Assembly (NCBI RefSeq): GCF_905163445.1
Contig: NC_053181.1
Location: 6,386,001-6,450,000 of the forward strand
Direction of reading: 5' to 3'
DNA length: 64,000 nt
Origin: Pararge aegeria
Lineage: Eukaryota; Arthropoda; Insecta; Lepidoptera; Nymphalidae
The number at the start of each line of letters is the position of its first letter. The stretch's first letter is position 1. The notes under the pieces were generated by a model. That model was given only the letters and a program-made list of their open reading frames with translations. It had not been told where the DNA came from and ran no database searches. The translations under genes and the position numbers were made by a program. This document shows positions 22,531 through 33,954 of this stretch, piece by piece.

Positions 22531-25500
22531 ATGGACCATAAAGAATTAGGCACGACCTCATCTGTGAGTACAAGCGTTAGTGATGGCAGCACTAAATTTG
22601 CCCTCAACAGCCCAACGGTACATTCAAGCAGAAGTAAATCATACGATGTGGGGTCAAACTCGTTGGGTAAAGTGGACACGACGGCCGCGCGCCCCTGCGC
22701 TATAATAGGCCCCGACCGAGTGCTGCCTCCCAATCCTGACGATACTATGTATTTAAAGAAGGTGCCAGGAGAAGCATGGCCACCCCCGGAAAATATTTAT
22801 CGCCGTCCACCCGATTATCCTAGCAAAGTATCTGACTACCAGCCTACCAGAAATATATCGCCAAGACAAACATTCCAAGAAAACATGCAGCGGATAATGG
22901 TTCCACCTACGTATAGTTCCATGAAAAGTAGTGATGAGTCCAGCTTAAAAAATACTAAACTTAACATGCCTCAAGAGGCTAAGTTCTGTGATGTGCCTTA
23001 TAATATAAATTCTGTGAACAGTGAACACAAAAGTGCTAGGAATCCTGACATTCCAATGTCTAATGTGAATCCCTCTTATACTAGGAATATGCCTCCACCC
23101 TATGGGTGGCCTGGCAATGTCAATGTCCGGTCTCTGAGGCCCTATGGTGCTCCAGAGTTTTATCAGTACCAAGATTTTCCCAGTTGCGCTGGTCCTAGAC
23201 CAATGACAATGATCCGACCACACAGGCCTCTGCATGAAGAAAGTGCTCAAGTTTATTCTGAACGCTTATATCAGGATGCTAACATTCGGTTTAAACCATA
23301 TCCAACTGGAAAAGAAAAGCAACAACAACCAAGGTATGATTATATTAGTAATTACCCTAGTACATTCCATCCACCTGCCTCAATCCCACCCCATAAATAT
23401 GACTTGCAGAAAACAATTCATGGACACCCATATCCAGTGTATCCCTCAGTTCCATTTAAATATTTAGACAGGAGGATACATGAACCTTTTGTTGATGGTT
23501 ATCACAGGGCCCACAATCCACAATCTAATTTTAATGCATTACATAATCAAGTTGTGCCTCCACCTTATGGGCCAATACCAGGGAACTGTATGCAAACCAA
23601 GACATATTCAGATGCCTCTTCTAAGTCTATGAATGTTAATAAAATGCAATTTGAAAACAATAATAAAGTTTATCTTAACCTTGAATCTAGAAACAAAAAT
23701 TATCCTGTACCAGAAAATATTTATTACACTGACATGAACCATTCTCAAGCTATGAGAGGTGAAATTTTATTACCAACCCACTCAACAGTAAACATCCATC
23801 CAGTGCCTCAACACTCAATTTACAGAAAAGATAATACTCCTTTAAAACCTTATGATTATAACCCCAACTTTAGGATGTTTGATCATGTAAATCATTCATT
23901 GCAAAGGCTACCTTTGCAATTTTCACCAAACACTATATCTTCATCTGACTCAAATACAAGCAATGAGACTATACACACTATAGGAACATCTCAAGAAGAT
24001 TGTGGATATGTGAGTCAATCATCCACAGCAAGCATAAGAAGTTTAGATTCTGCCAACATGCCAATATCACATAATGAACTTTATAGAAGACACACTTACA
24101 ATAACTATGATATGTTTCGAAGCTCATTTCATCCTAATGGTCCTATACAAAATTCCAAAAATAGAATTAGCTCTTCAAATAAAAAGAATCTTGATGTCAG
24201 ACAATTCTTACAAATGTGGAATGAAGGTGATGAAGAAGTCAGTGAAGCTAATAAAGAGGCTGCAACTCAAAATCATACCAAAAAACTTTCTCAAAATGAA
24301 ATTATCAACAATCAGGAACAACTTTATGTGCTTGGATCAGTTACTGTACCATGTGAAGAGCTTGGTAAATATGACCATATTCAAAAAATATCAAAGTTAC
24401 CAGAAAATATTAAAGGTTATAACAGTTTAGAAATTTTAAATCAATATGAAGAACTCTTAGAAGCACCACATGTTAATAATTTTAGCAAATCAAGAGAGTA
24501 TAGTTCATTTCCAAAAAGCGTGATAGATAAAGGAATCATAAGCAACTTGCCGCGTCCAGTGTCACCCTTAGATGTGGAAGCAAAAATAAGTCAGTCAGTT
24601 ATTCATAAAGAAGTTGGATGTAATTTTGAAATAAAACCATGTAGTCCAGAAATGTTAAATGTAGAACTAGCTGCACCAGTACAAAATATACTTGGTGAGA
24701 GAATGATTGAAAAAGTTGCAAATCCAATTATGACCAAGTCACCCAATTTAATAAGAACTGAGAATAAAAAATCGCAGAACACAGTTAATGATGAAATCAA
24801 AGTAGCAAGTTGTAAAATGATGAGTGAACAATATTCGTCCAAAGGTTCATTAAAGACAAGTAACTATAGTATGCAAGATCTGGAAAGTAATGCTGGCTTA
24901 TGTTTAGCTTCATTACCGCAGCTTGATAATGACATTGAACTTAATTTTCCGGAAATTAATCAACAATTTATTAAAGCAAACCAAATGGAATCTAATTTTA
25001 CACCAGCTGTACAAAATTTATTAAATATAGGATTAGACACAACACATAAATGTTTGTCCCATGAAGTAAAAAACGATTCCCAACAAAACAATTTATCTCG
25101 TCAATTGGCTTCTGTGGGAGATAAAGAATTTTCTAAACTAAGTAAATATAGAAAAGGTAGAAAAAGTGAACTCACTAGCTCACGTAACATACCGAACCAA
25201 GATATGATACTCACGAAGACTGGTGAATCAATAAGAGTGTTACAAAGAATAGATAGTGTAATAATAAAAAATCCAGATACTATGAAGTCACATTATAATG
25301 ACTCTTTGAAAATAAGTAGTGATTCGAACAGTGATATTAAATATCAAGAAGATGCGAAGCAATCGTATTCTTATTTAAAATATGAAAAAAATGATGAAAA
25401 ACGTGATTTATCTACTGAAACTGCAATCGATTTTAGCCTAAGCAGATCTGAAGATGAAACAGCTGTAAGGTATTTAAATTCAATTGATGGAAATCAAAAC

Positions 25501-28500
25501 TTACCGCAGCTCGAAGGATTTGACGAAGCAGAATTAAATGTAGAGAATCATATATCTTGCGGTAGTAAACTACAGAATGCGCCAACAAACAATAATAGTA
25601 TTCCTTGTGCAGAAGTCCTTACTGGATCTCAAAGTGAAAATTCACCATTTAAAATAACTGATGAATATGAAAATGATAAGCAAAATACAAGCCAAGAAAT
25701 TACTGAAAACCAATATGATGGACTCATAAAAGTGCCAGAGAAGTCACCGAAAGTTAATGAAGAAAATGAGGAATATAATGTATTAGTCATAAAGAAATTG
25801 ACCACACCTGAACGGGAAATACCTGAAAAAGTTACAAGTTCCGAGAATACAAAAACTATAGAATCGTCTTTTCCTAGCATTACAAATATCAACAGTGAAT
25901 GCCAGGAATCAAAAGAAGAATATTTGTATCAAAATTCAATAGATAGAATACACTCAAATCAAAAAATGTATGTTGAAAAAGATAAACCTGAATCGGATAA
26001 TGAAAGCAAAAGAGCTGGTATATTCAGGTCTGTAAATTCTGATACGGATTATGGAGAACAATATAATCGTGACGAATTTGAGAAAGGAAAACAAAATGAA
26101 ATCATTTCTGGTGGTGATGATATGGTGCTTGAAATGTCATTTGATGCGAAATCTTGCGATGCTTATTTTGAAAATAATTATAGTATGGATGTTACACAGA
26201 AACAAGATATACAAGATGTTTTAAAGGATATATCTAGCCAGGATATTGTAAATTTGAACAACGAAAGTGGCATGTCATACCACACGGCTAAAAGTAACAT
26301 CACTGAAGATTCTGAGGCTAACTCAGACAATTCCCAAAAAAATAATGAAGAGATGACAGAAAATAAATCAAATGTTTTGCTTGTTAGTGAAACTTATAAA
26401 AAAATTGGTGTAGTTTTAGAAAAAAATTACATAACTGACATTGACCAATCAGTCACCAGTGTACCCAAGGCAATTGATATTAAAAATGAATTAACTGAGG
26501 AAGAGTTAGCCACAGTAGTAAGTCAACAAGACCCTGAAACAAAAATGATGAATACATCTGATAATATGTCTAGTACCTCGTTAGAAATTGACTACGTTAA
26601 AAATGAACCAAATCTCACAATTACAGCAAGATGTGACCCAGAATCTATGTTTAACTTATCTGAAGTAATACCAAATCAAGACAGTGAAATAAAAATTGGT
26701 ATATCTGCGTTGGAATGTTTATCTGATAATAGTGTTATAAATAAATGTAATGAAACAGTTTTTCCTGCTATAACGTGTTTAGTGACACTAGACTCTAAAC
26801 ATGAGTCGGCTCAGATTGGCTGTGGGACAAAACTGGATACACCTACAGCTGAAAGTTTACCTAATGAATCTGTTTTCAGAACGTGTGATCTTAAAAATGA
26901 AACACATTTTCTTATAGATGAGACGGAAAATATAAAGAAATCTTTTGTTGAACTTTTAGAACCTAAAGGAGAAATATCTGCAACAATACGAGAAAAAAAT
27001 CACGAAATAGACATGGATGTCGATGAGTCTGAGTGTTTATCTGGTAAAACTGAAATACATGCTATTAAGGCAAAGATATCGGGTGAAATACCTGACGAAA
27101 TAATTGCTGAATATAGGCATGAAACGGATAAAGACAGATATCCCAATAGAAATTTACATACAAATTTAGATCCAGTAATACCCGATTGCTTATGTGATAA
27201 ATATTGCATAGAATCTATTACCGTTGAAGACTCTTGTTTAATAAACAAAAATATAAATTCTTTTGAAAATCATTCTGATAACAATGCAGAACTTAAGAAT
27301 GAAACAGACATTAATACAGTTGAATCTAAATTTTTATCTGATATAGCTGACGTTAATGCTATTGAACCCGTTAAGAATTCTTTTCCTTCAAATAACAAAA
27401 TAATTGGCGAAAATTTAACAGTTAATATTAAGGAGTATAGTCAAGGAATAGAGTTGGATGGTAATATACAGACGGATTTTGAAGCGAATGTAGCTATAAC
27501 GGATTCAGAGTGTTTATCCGACCCTATAAAAAATCTAGAACCATTTTTTAGCCTTAGTAATGAACATACTCAAGAAAGTTCTACTGTTAAAACAACGGAA
27601 TTAAATAAAATGATAGAGCGACAAGATAATAATATCGACAAAGAATTGGAATTGGATAAACATAGCTCAAATGTTGGACCAGATATGGACAATTGTTTCA
27701 AATACAAGGATAGTCATTCTGTGATTAAGGATGAAACCAAATCGTTGACCATAAAAAATGAAGTAATTACACAGTCTTGTAAAACCTATGTAAATTCATA
27801 CGCGACCCAACATAATTTAGACTATGTACACAATGAGCGAACGTATTGTAAAAAAGAACTTTTCTCTCCTTGGTTTCAGAAACTTTTAATGTTTACTGAA
27901 GGAGTTTGCGAATCAATTAAAAACAAAAATTTTAATCAAGAAGATAATTTTGACAAAGATAAAATTGATTACTTATTCCATCAAAACGATAAAGTAGTTA
28001 TGCCACAAAATGATATTGAAGAATTTAAGTTACGCTATGAATTGAATGCTATAAATAAAGAAGCGGACTTGTCAAATAACCATGACAGGTTTGTTACAAA
28101 TAAAGTTTCGCCGCATGAGTGTCACGAAAATCAAGATATTTTACACGATAGTGATAATATAAATGACAAATTTAAAAATATTAAAAACGATTTTTACAAA
28201 ATTCCTCCAGTTTTAAATGATACCGCTATTGTTAAACCGCGAAAAATTTCTAAAAGATCGTTATCTGAATCAGCTTTAGAATCATATAAGGATAATGACG
28301 ATATAAATTTGGTGCAAGCTTGCAAGCGGAAGAAGTATATGATCGGAGAGCAAAGCATTTTAGATTCTCATATTATAGGCGAAGATATTTGCAATATCTT
28401 TCAAACTAATCGAAGAAATTCCATATCTACATTTTATAACGAAGATAATGTTTATATTGTCATAGAAAATGATTTAATTTTAGCCGAGGAACATGATGAT

Positions 28501-30063
28501 CGAGATAAAATTTGTTTTACTGAAAGTACTGAAGAGTTTCTAACAAGTATAGAGTCAATAAACTGCGAAATAAATCTTAATTTAGGAAATGATTCAATCA
28601 CAGATGAGCCAAATCAAATTTGTGAATACTCTAATACGTTTCAACATATTGAAGAAAGGTCTATTGAAGATTCGTGGGTTGAGGATGTTGCCTGCATAGA
28701 GACAGTGTTTAGTGAAGATGTTGCTGAGAATATTATTATTGATGTCCAGCCATCGCCAAAAAAAGTAAAATTTTCAGATCCGAAAATTATTGATGAAGAA
28801 TCCACCGTGTTCTTTGATAGTGATCATCATATAGACAAAATCAAAAGTATTTACGGCCACAGTATGTGTAATGATAATAGCGAATTGATCGAAACTTTGT
28901 ATAGGACACCACAGATGAATGTTAATAAAACGCTTTACCATATTGAATCTCAAGATCCAAAAGAATGTATTGATGCTATTATTGAGAATTGTATAGAACC
29001 ATGCAAAGCTCATGATAATGACACTGGCATTTCCGAAACCGGAAAATCTTCTTACGAAGTCGTTGGTAATAAAGAAAATATGTCAGAAAATGTATCCCTT
29101 AACTCTAAACAATGTAATCAAAACCTAATTCACAATAAGGAATGCAATTTCAAAGAATTTTGTACTGAAGAACAAGAAGATAAACTAAAAATTCATTCAT
29201 CTAAACCTAATAATGATCAATTAATGTTAAATTTTCAAAAGGAAAATTTAATTTATTCTTGTTCTAGTTCTCCTGAAGTGTCTTCAACAACTTCAGAAGA
29301 AAAGAATTCTATCTTATTAAAAATAACAAACTGTAATGGTTCTAGGGTTTCACAAATAAATGAGGTCAGTACTGATTCGCAAAACAAATTAAGTTATAAG
29401 CTAACTGAAAAAGGGGAGTATCGAAAATACAGTTCAAATTTTTCATCTCGAACATTGATTACAAAAGCAGCTCAAAAATACATTCCACCCTTAAAAGAAA
29501 CAACTTATGATCTCAAAGTTAAACTGCCTTTACCTCAGCATCGTCTTCATACATTAAAACAACTTAAGATAGCCAAAGTAAAACCAAAGGTAGCCCTTTC
29601 AAATATCTGTACTGTCAAAAAACTAAATCACGATAAAAATAAAAAACAAAAACCAAAATTTGAAGACGTTCTTAAGAGTATTGATGAAATTAATTTTAAA
29701 AAGCATAGAGATATCAACAAAAAAGGAAAAACTTCGATCCCTAAAGTAATAATCAAGAAAAACGAAAATGGGGCCCACTATGCTAGTAGTAAAACTACAA
29801 ATACTAAAGAAACCTATAACCCTGATTTAACAGGTCGCAAATGGCAACCATGGGTTTTTCTTGAGAAAAATAACTTTGTTGATAGAATGGCACTTCAAAA
29901 TAAGGCAAAGGCTGTTTTTTGTCATAGAAAAAACAATTATGTTCTCTTAGAGAAATTTCGTAAATATAAATCAGTTTATAATGCTAATTTTGTTATATCT
30001 CAACCAAAGTCAGATACAAAAGGTAATTTAAAATACACTATCAGATTAAAAAATATTAATTAG
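22531..30063 (+). CDS. Large intronless gene: unrecognised 2510-aa low-complexity protein with PPxY motifs
   Basis: One uninterrupted ORF of 2510 codons. I place the start at ATG 22531 (context GCCATGG); the frame is also open at a GTG two codons earlier and closed by TAA at 22507. Residues 1-350 are rich in P, Y, S and N and carry four PPxY motifs: PPDY (93-96), PPTY (125-128), PPPY (188-191) and PPPY (343-346). These are WW-domain ligands in known proteins. The middle, about 550-2000, is acidic and rich in E, D, N, S and K, with a loosely repeated ECLSD-type motif (SALECLSD, DESECLSG, TDSECLSD). It looks disordered. A KRKK cluster lies at 1932-1935. The last 200 residues are strongly basic and contain GRKWQPWVFLEKN (from 2435), the most domain-like part. 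I do not recognise the family; a nuclear adaptor or scaffold is only an inference. Confidence 0.9.
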   Translation: MDHKELGTTSSVSTSVSDGSTKFALNSPTVHSSRSKSYDVGSNSLGKVDTTAARPCAIIGPDRVLPPNPDDTMYLKKVPGEAWPPPENIYRRPPDYPSKVSDYQPTRNISPRQTFQENMQRIMVPPTYSSMKSSDESSLKNTKLNMPQEAKFCDVPYNINSVNSEHKSARNPDIPMSNVNPSYTRNMPPPYGWPGNVNVRSLRPYGAPEFYQYQDFPSCAGPRPMTMIRPHRPLHEESAQVYSERLYQDANIRFKPYPTGKEKQQQPRYDYISNYPSTFHPPASIPPHKYDLQKTIHGHPYPVYPSVPFKYLDRRIHEPFVDGYHRAHNPQSNFNALHNQVVPPPYGPIPGNCMQTKTYSDASSKSMNVNKMQFENNNKVYLNLESRNKNYPVPENIYYTDMNHSQAMRGEILLPTHSTVNIHPVPQHSIYRKDNTPLKPYDYNPNFRMFDHVNHSLQRLPLQFSPNTISSSDSNTSNETIHTIGTSQEDCGYVSQSSTASIRSLDSANMPISHNELYRRHTYNNYDMFRSSFHPNGPIQNSKNRISSSNKKNLDVRQFLQMWNEGDEEVSEANKEAATQNHTKKLSQNEIINNQEQLYVLGSVTVPCEELGKYDHIQKISKLPENIKGYNSLEILNQYEELLEAPHVNNFSKSREYSSFPKSVIDKGIISNLPRPVSPLDVEAKISQSVIHKEVGCNFEIKPCSPEMLNVELAAPVQNILGERMIEKVANPIMTKSPNLIRTENKKSQNTVNDEIKVASCKMMSEQYSSKGSLKTSNYSMQDLESNAGLCLASLPQLDNDIELNFPEINQQFIKANQMESNFTPAVQNLLNIGLDTTHKCLSHEVKNDSQQNNLSRQLASVGDKEFSKLSKYRKGRKSELTSSRNIPNQDMILTKTGESIRVLQRIDSVIIKNPDTMKSHYNDSLKISSDSNSDIKYQEDAKQSYSYLKYEKNDEKRDLSTETAIDFSLSRSEDETAVRYLNSIDGNQNLPQLEGFDEAELNVENHISCGSKLQNAPTNNNSIPCAEVLTGSQSENSPFKITDEYENDKQNTSQEITENQYDGLIKVPEKSPKVNEENEEYNVLVIKKLTTPEREIPEKVTSSENTKTIESSFPSITNINSECQESKEEYLYQNSIDRIHSNQKMYVEKDKPESDNESKRAGIFRSVNSDTDYGEQYNRDEFEKGKQNEIISGGDDMVLEMSFDAKSCDAYFENNYSMDVTQKQDIQDVLKDISSQDIVNLNNESGMSYHTAKSNITEDSEANSDNSQKNNEEMTENKSNVLLVSETYKKIGVVLEKNYITDIDQSVTSVPKAIDIKNELTEEELATVVSQQDPETKMMNTSDNMSSTSLEIDYVKNEPNLTITARCDPESMFNLSEVIPNQDSEIKIGISALECLSDNSVINKCNETVFPAITCLVTLDSKHESAQIGCGTKLDTPTAESLPNESVFRTCDLKNETHFLIDETENIKKSFVELLEPKGEISATIREKNHEIDMDVDESECLSGKTEIHAIKAKISGEIPDEIIAEYRHETDKDRYPNRNLHTNLDPVIPDCLCDKYCIESITVEDSCLINKNINSFENHSDNNAELKNETDINTVESKFLSDIADVNAIEPVKNSFPSNNKIIGENLTVNIKEYSQGIELDGNIQTDFEANVAITDSECLSDPIKNLEPFFSLSNEHTQESSTVKTTELNKMIERQDNNIDKELELDKHSSNVGPDMDNCFKYKDSHSVIKDETKSLTIKNEVITQSCKTYVNSYATQHNLDYVHNERTYCKKELFSPWFQKLLMFTEGVCESIKNKNFNQEDNFDKDKIDYLFHQNDKVVMPQNDIEEFKLRYELNAINKEADLSNNHDRFVTNKVSPHECHENQDILHDSDNINDKFKNIKNDFYKIPPVLNDTAIVKPRKISKRSLSESALESYKDNDDINLVQACKRKKYMIGEQSILDSHIIGEDICNIFQTNRRNSISTFYNEDNVYIVIENDLILAEEHDDRDKICFTESTEEFLTSIESINCEINLNLGNDSITDEPNQICEYSNTFQHIEERSIEDSWVEDVACIETVFSEDVAENIIIDVQPSPKKVKFSDPKIIDEESTVFFDSDHHIDKIKSIYGHSMCNDNSELIETLYRTPQMNVNKTLYHIESQDPKECIDAIIENCIEPCKAHDNDTGISETGKSSYEVVGNKENMSENVSLNSKQCNQNLIHNKECNFKEFCTEEQEDKLKIHSSKPNNDQLMLNFQKENLIYSCSSSPEVSSTTSEEKNSILLKITNCNGSRVSQINEVSTDSQNKLSYKLTEKGEYRKYSSNFSSRTLITKAAQKYIPPLKETTYDLKVKLPLPQHRLHTLKQLKIAKVKPKVALSNICTVKKLNHDKNKKQKPKFEDVLKSIDEINFKKHRDINKKGKTSIPKVIIKKNENGAHYASSKTTNTKETYNPDLTGRKWQPWVFLEKNNFVDRMALQNKAKAVFCHRKNNYVLLEKFRKYKSVYNANFVISQPKSDTKGNLKYTIRLKNIN

Positions 30064-30308
30064 ATAGGTACATATAACTATTGTATTTGTATTTCAGTTC
30101 TTTGTTTACCTACATTATAAAAGATCGTTATCATGTTCCTATCTACACATCCCACCACAAAATGGTCTCATCCCTTGTCTATTGCATTCCTCCGAGTCTT
30201 CAAATAGGGCTAATCTGATGATCTATTAATATTAGGTAATAGCAATTGACACTATTTATATTGTGTCTTCAGCCTTAAGAGTAGACCTTTCATATACACA
30301 AATTAGCT

Positions 30309-30314
30309 AATAAA
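30309..30314 (+). terminator. Candidate polyadenylation signal of the 2510-aa gene
   Basis: AATAAA 246 nt after the stop codon. Further AATAAA motifs occur in the AT-rich DNA to about 30715, so the true 3' end could be later. Confidence 0.4.
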
Positions 30315-31076
30315 ATATTTAGCTAGTATATAGTTACCTTATTAAGTTCACTATCAAAAAAATATATTTATATATTAGATAATAACTTTACCAAAATGAA
30401 TTCAAAGTGTGATGTAAAGAAATCAAAGAAATATTGTTTAAAGTAGGATGCACTGTCCATATTATAATTAATATTTATTTAAAAGTAATTTGTTAAGATC
30501 TGTATTTTTGTTAATTTGTCTATAACGATTTTATTATTGTTATTTTATCCTATCATTCCATTATGTAGTTTATTAATTATTTCATTTTTTTATTAAATTT
30601 GTGTTAAGTTAATAACTTAAAATAATATACATTGTTTATTATCATGCTCCGATAGCCATACTGAGTATTATTTATTATTTACAACTAAAAATTATACTTA
30701 TGTAAATAAATAAGATGATGTATATATAAAACTATATCTATACCTAATACATTACATTAAGCAACATAAATATTAGTGTTAACGCCTGAATTGGTTTACT
30801 AGAAAAGTATGTAATGATTTATGGAGAATATGTTATCAACACACATTTTTAGTACATCTAACTAAAAAAACTAGAATATATATTGTAATGTTATTATGGC
30901 ATCACTGTGTGTGATGGTCGCAATTGCTCACCTAATGTTAAGCTCTTTTAAAGTATCGTTTGAAAAGGTAGGCAAAAAAAAGAAACTTTCAAAGTACAAA
31001 TTATAGGTATCATTTAATGTATTGTTAATTTATATTATGTATCTTTGTACCAATTTAATTTAGGCGCTATGCAAAC

Positions 31077-31301
31077 GTGAAACTTGAAATCTTTGCCGTA
31101 TACGCCATTCTGTATTTTCTCGATTTTGCAACCGATGTCCAAACATCGATGAATTACTTAATAGAAGACATTAAAAACAAAAAATTAGTAAGGTATCTCA
31201 ATAATTTAAATTTTGAAAGCCATTTATTTTTTCCGAAACAGTATTTTCGTAAAGTGTTTTACCTTTTTTGTTTTTTGGTTTTAATGTCTTTTATCGAATA
31301 A
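31077..31301 (+). other. Open frame of unclear status
   Basis: A 74-codon frame after a TTAATTTAG acceptor-like site, starting only at GTG and rich in F, L and Y. There are no recognised motifs. I list it only because it is the longest frame between the two convergent genes. Confidence 0.1.
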
Positions 31302-31958
31302 GCTTTGAAATCGACAAACGACAAAATGGCGGTTATCCTTTTGCCAGGTTTTAAACTACATACAGCATGGGTACCAGTTGCTTTCGCTCGACGAACAGTT
31401 GCTTTAACTCTATACGCACGGTGCCAATTCTGTAGCACATAAATCTCTATACGAAATTAAGTAACAGATCTAAAAATAGGGCTGCTCTATTTGCATGTGG
31501 AAAATCGCGAAATGGACAAGATTACTTTTAGAGATCTGTCATTTTATTTTAGTTGTAAGGTTGTGTACCTAATGTCACACAATCTTATAACGAAACTAAA
31601 TTTGGCACTATTGACCGTTAATTAACAAATTGTACTGACACAAGGCACAGCACACAAATTTCATATCTACATTGACGAGTCTTAAACTAGTGTTGTCCTG
31701 CTTACAATATTTACCGTGGGATAGGATAGTGCTATTTTTAGACCAGTCAATTTAGTTTACATTAGAGTTTAGTGTTTGTCAGATTGGTCTACACAACCGT
31801 CAATTTAATTGTCAACGATTGCAACTAATGGAAAACCAAATTTTTAGTATTTCATAAGTATCGAACGTTGACGATGTCCAGCAGGCCTATTTTGTATTTC
31901 TGTTATATGAAATTATGGAAAGCGGCTTTTGAATTCTTATTTTGCTACCGACGTTTCG

Positions 31959-32084
31959 TTTTATAACAGCTGTTGGCAACTGGGGTAGCCCAACGAAAAG
32001 TAATTGTATAACGGATTACGTGTGTTTTTATCAGCTGTTGGCAACTGGGGTAGCGCAACGAAAAGTATTGTTTAACGGATGATG
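31959..32084 (+). repeat. Tandem duplication, two ~65-bp units
   Basis: CAGCTGTTGGCAACTGGGGT followed by AGCxCAACGAAAAGTA and TAACGGAT occurs twice, about 65 bp apart. Confidence 0.85.
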
Positions 32085-32199
32085 CGATGGCAACTTTTTA
32101 TAGTTTCTAACGTTATAATCCATCAAGACACAGGATAGGCGATAGCAACTACGGTTTCCCTCCGATTGCGTCCTATACCGGTAGTTTGCGCAGCGTCTT

Positions 32200-32385
32200 A
32201 TTTAAGGCAAGGTTAAAACGCAGCGATTAGCCTGCGTCCTTAGGACGTTCAAATTTGCGTTTCGCGTGCGACCAATAAAAACAAGGGCACGTTTAAGCAA
32301 GTCGTACGATTGGTCGCAGGCAAACGTGAAGCTGCTAAGGACGGAGTTTGGACGCGGCGATTTAACCATCGCTTTTGGGTCTCTT
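32200..32385. repeat. GC-rich imperfect foldback
   Basis: The left arm, with GCGTCCTTAGGACGTTCAAA and GTGCGACCAAT (32243-32276), pairs with the right arm ATTGGTCGC to CTGCTAAGGACGGAGTTTGG (32310-32356). The spacer is about 33 bp. Several mismatches are present. Confidence 0.55.
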
Positions 32386-33859
32386 TATGTTGCAACGTTA
32401 AAGTATTACTCATGCTCACTTAGCTTAGTACCAGCTGCGTACTAGCGTGGTGGACAGCGGAAAATATATTCCAAAGAAAAAACATGTAAATCCAGCCGTT
32501 TATTTATGTGGGATAAAATAATCCAAGCTAATACTCAAAAAAACTTGCGTTCCATACCTACCGTTCCGTTATTGTTTTTTTTTATAAAATTGTTAAGAGT
32601 TTAGTTTAATATTTAGATTTTTTTTAATATCTTGTTGTTTAGGTGAGAAGGCAATCATTCCGTTTAGAATTAAGTACTTATATATATATATATATATAAG
32701 AGAATTCTGGTAATTTGCCGGAAAAACTATTCACTCATACCAAAAACTACAATACACCAAACCAAGTGCCTTTGTTTTCATAAAAGTTTATTTACAGTTA
32801 GGGCCGCTACAAACTAATCCACACAGCTTCCATTAACAACTTAATTATAAATCTAATATAGTTAAGTGCATATCAAATTTGAAATAATTTCTCATTTGAA
32901 ATGTGTGCTAACGATTCATTGTTAAATTGCAGTCGTAACATACTTCTACAATTTCGACGTAAAATTTTATAGAAATCAGTGTTTAAATATGTCAAAACAG
33001 AAATTACAAAATTATTATACATCTTGCGCAGATGAGGTTAGACGTATTATACACACTGCGTTATTTCTACAAGCAAAAACGCGCGTTTCCAGGGTTGTGT
33101 GTGTACGTCATTTGTATCGTTACAAATGCGCGTACAACGAGCTAATACCGACGTTTTTTTAGAAGCGCGTTAGAAATATTTTTAGCGTAGACAACCCAGT
33201 GTAGATGTATTTACGCGCTTATATGTTATCTGCAAAGGTTAACTGTGATTGAATCTCGCTTAAAATCTTTCACGCGAGTTATCTGCGCGCTGAAAATACG
33301 CCGTGCGCATAGACCCCCTACAATTCTAAGTAAAAGAGAATGGGGGCAAAGTCTAGGGAAGTATGGGGTTACACATATTTCTAAATTGACACGTCTAAAA
33401 AGTAGTGCTATATATACGCCTTCACGATGTTAAAATATAAAAAAGTGTAAACGGTAGATATTTTATATATCGTTTGCTCAGTCTCGCAAATGTATCCCAG
33501 CACTGAGCCAGGCTTTTTTGTATTTCGAAATTTAAATTACTTTTCTAGAAATTAATGGTCTACTAGTACTAATTACACAATCATATAATAACTAAATTCA
33601 ATGCAAGAGCAAATAATTTAGAAAAGATTTATTTTAAAAATTTTATCATAGCGCTCGTTAAGCTAATTATTTACCGACACTGCTACCGGCTGCCGACTTT
33701 TTTCGTAAAGGAAATTATTATTTTAACTTTTTTAATCATTGAAAAAAAACATTGAATAAGGAATGACTTTTGTTTTATGCTCTTTTGAATGATTAAAAAC
33801 CATTTAAAAAAATCTTGAAATATAAGCTTTTGATAAGTCACTTGCTAGCAGGGCTTGGA

Positions 33860-33954
33860 AATCGGTAAAAATTTCCAACCGGTTTCAGCCACTAACCTTG
33901 CAATCAAAATGACTTCGATTAGTGGCTGAAACCGGTTGGGAATTTTCACTGGTT
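33860..33954. repeat. Near-perfect palindrome able to form a ~95-nt hairpin
   Basis: The arms 33868-33895 and 33919-33946 (28 nt; CCAACCGGTTTCAGCCACTA against TAGTGGCTGAAACCGGTTGG) differ at one position, and pairing continues outward imperfectly. The loop is 23 nt. Confidence 0.85.

Noticed and set aside
31326..31442. Short plus-strand ORF starting ATGGCGGTTATCC
   Set aside because: Under 40 codons, with no splice context or recognisable motif.
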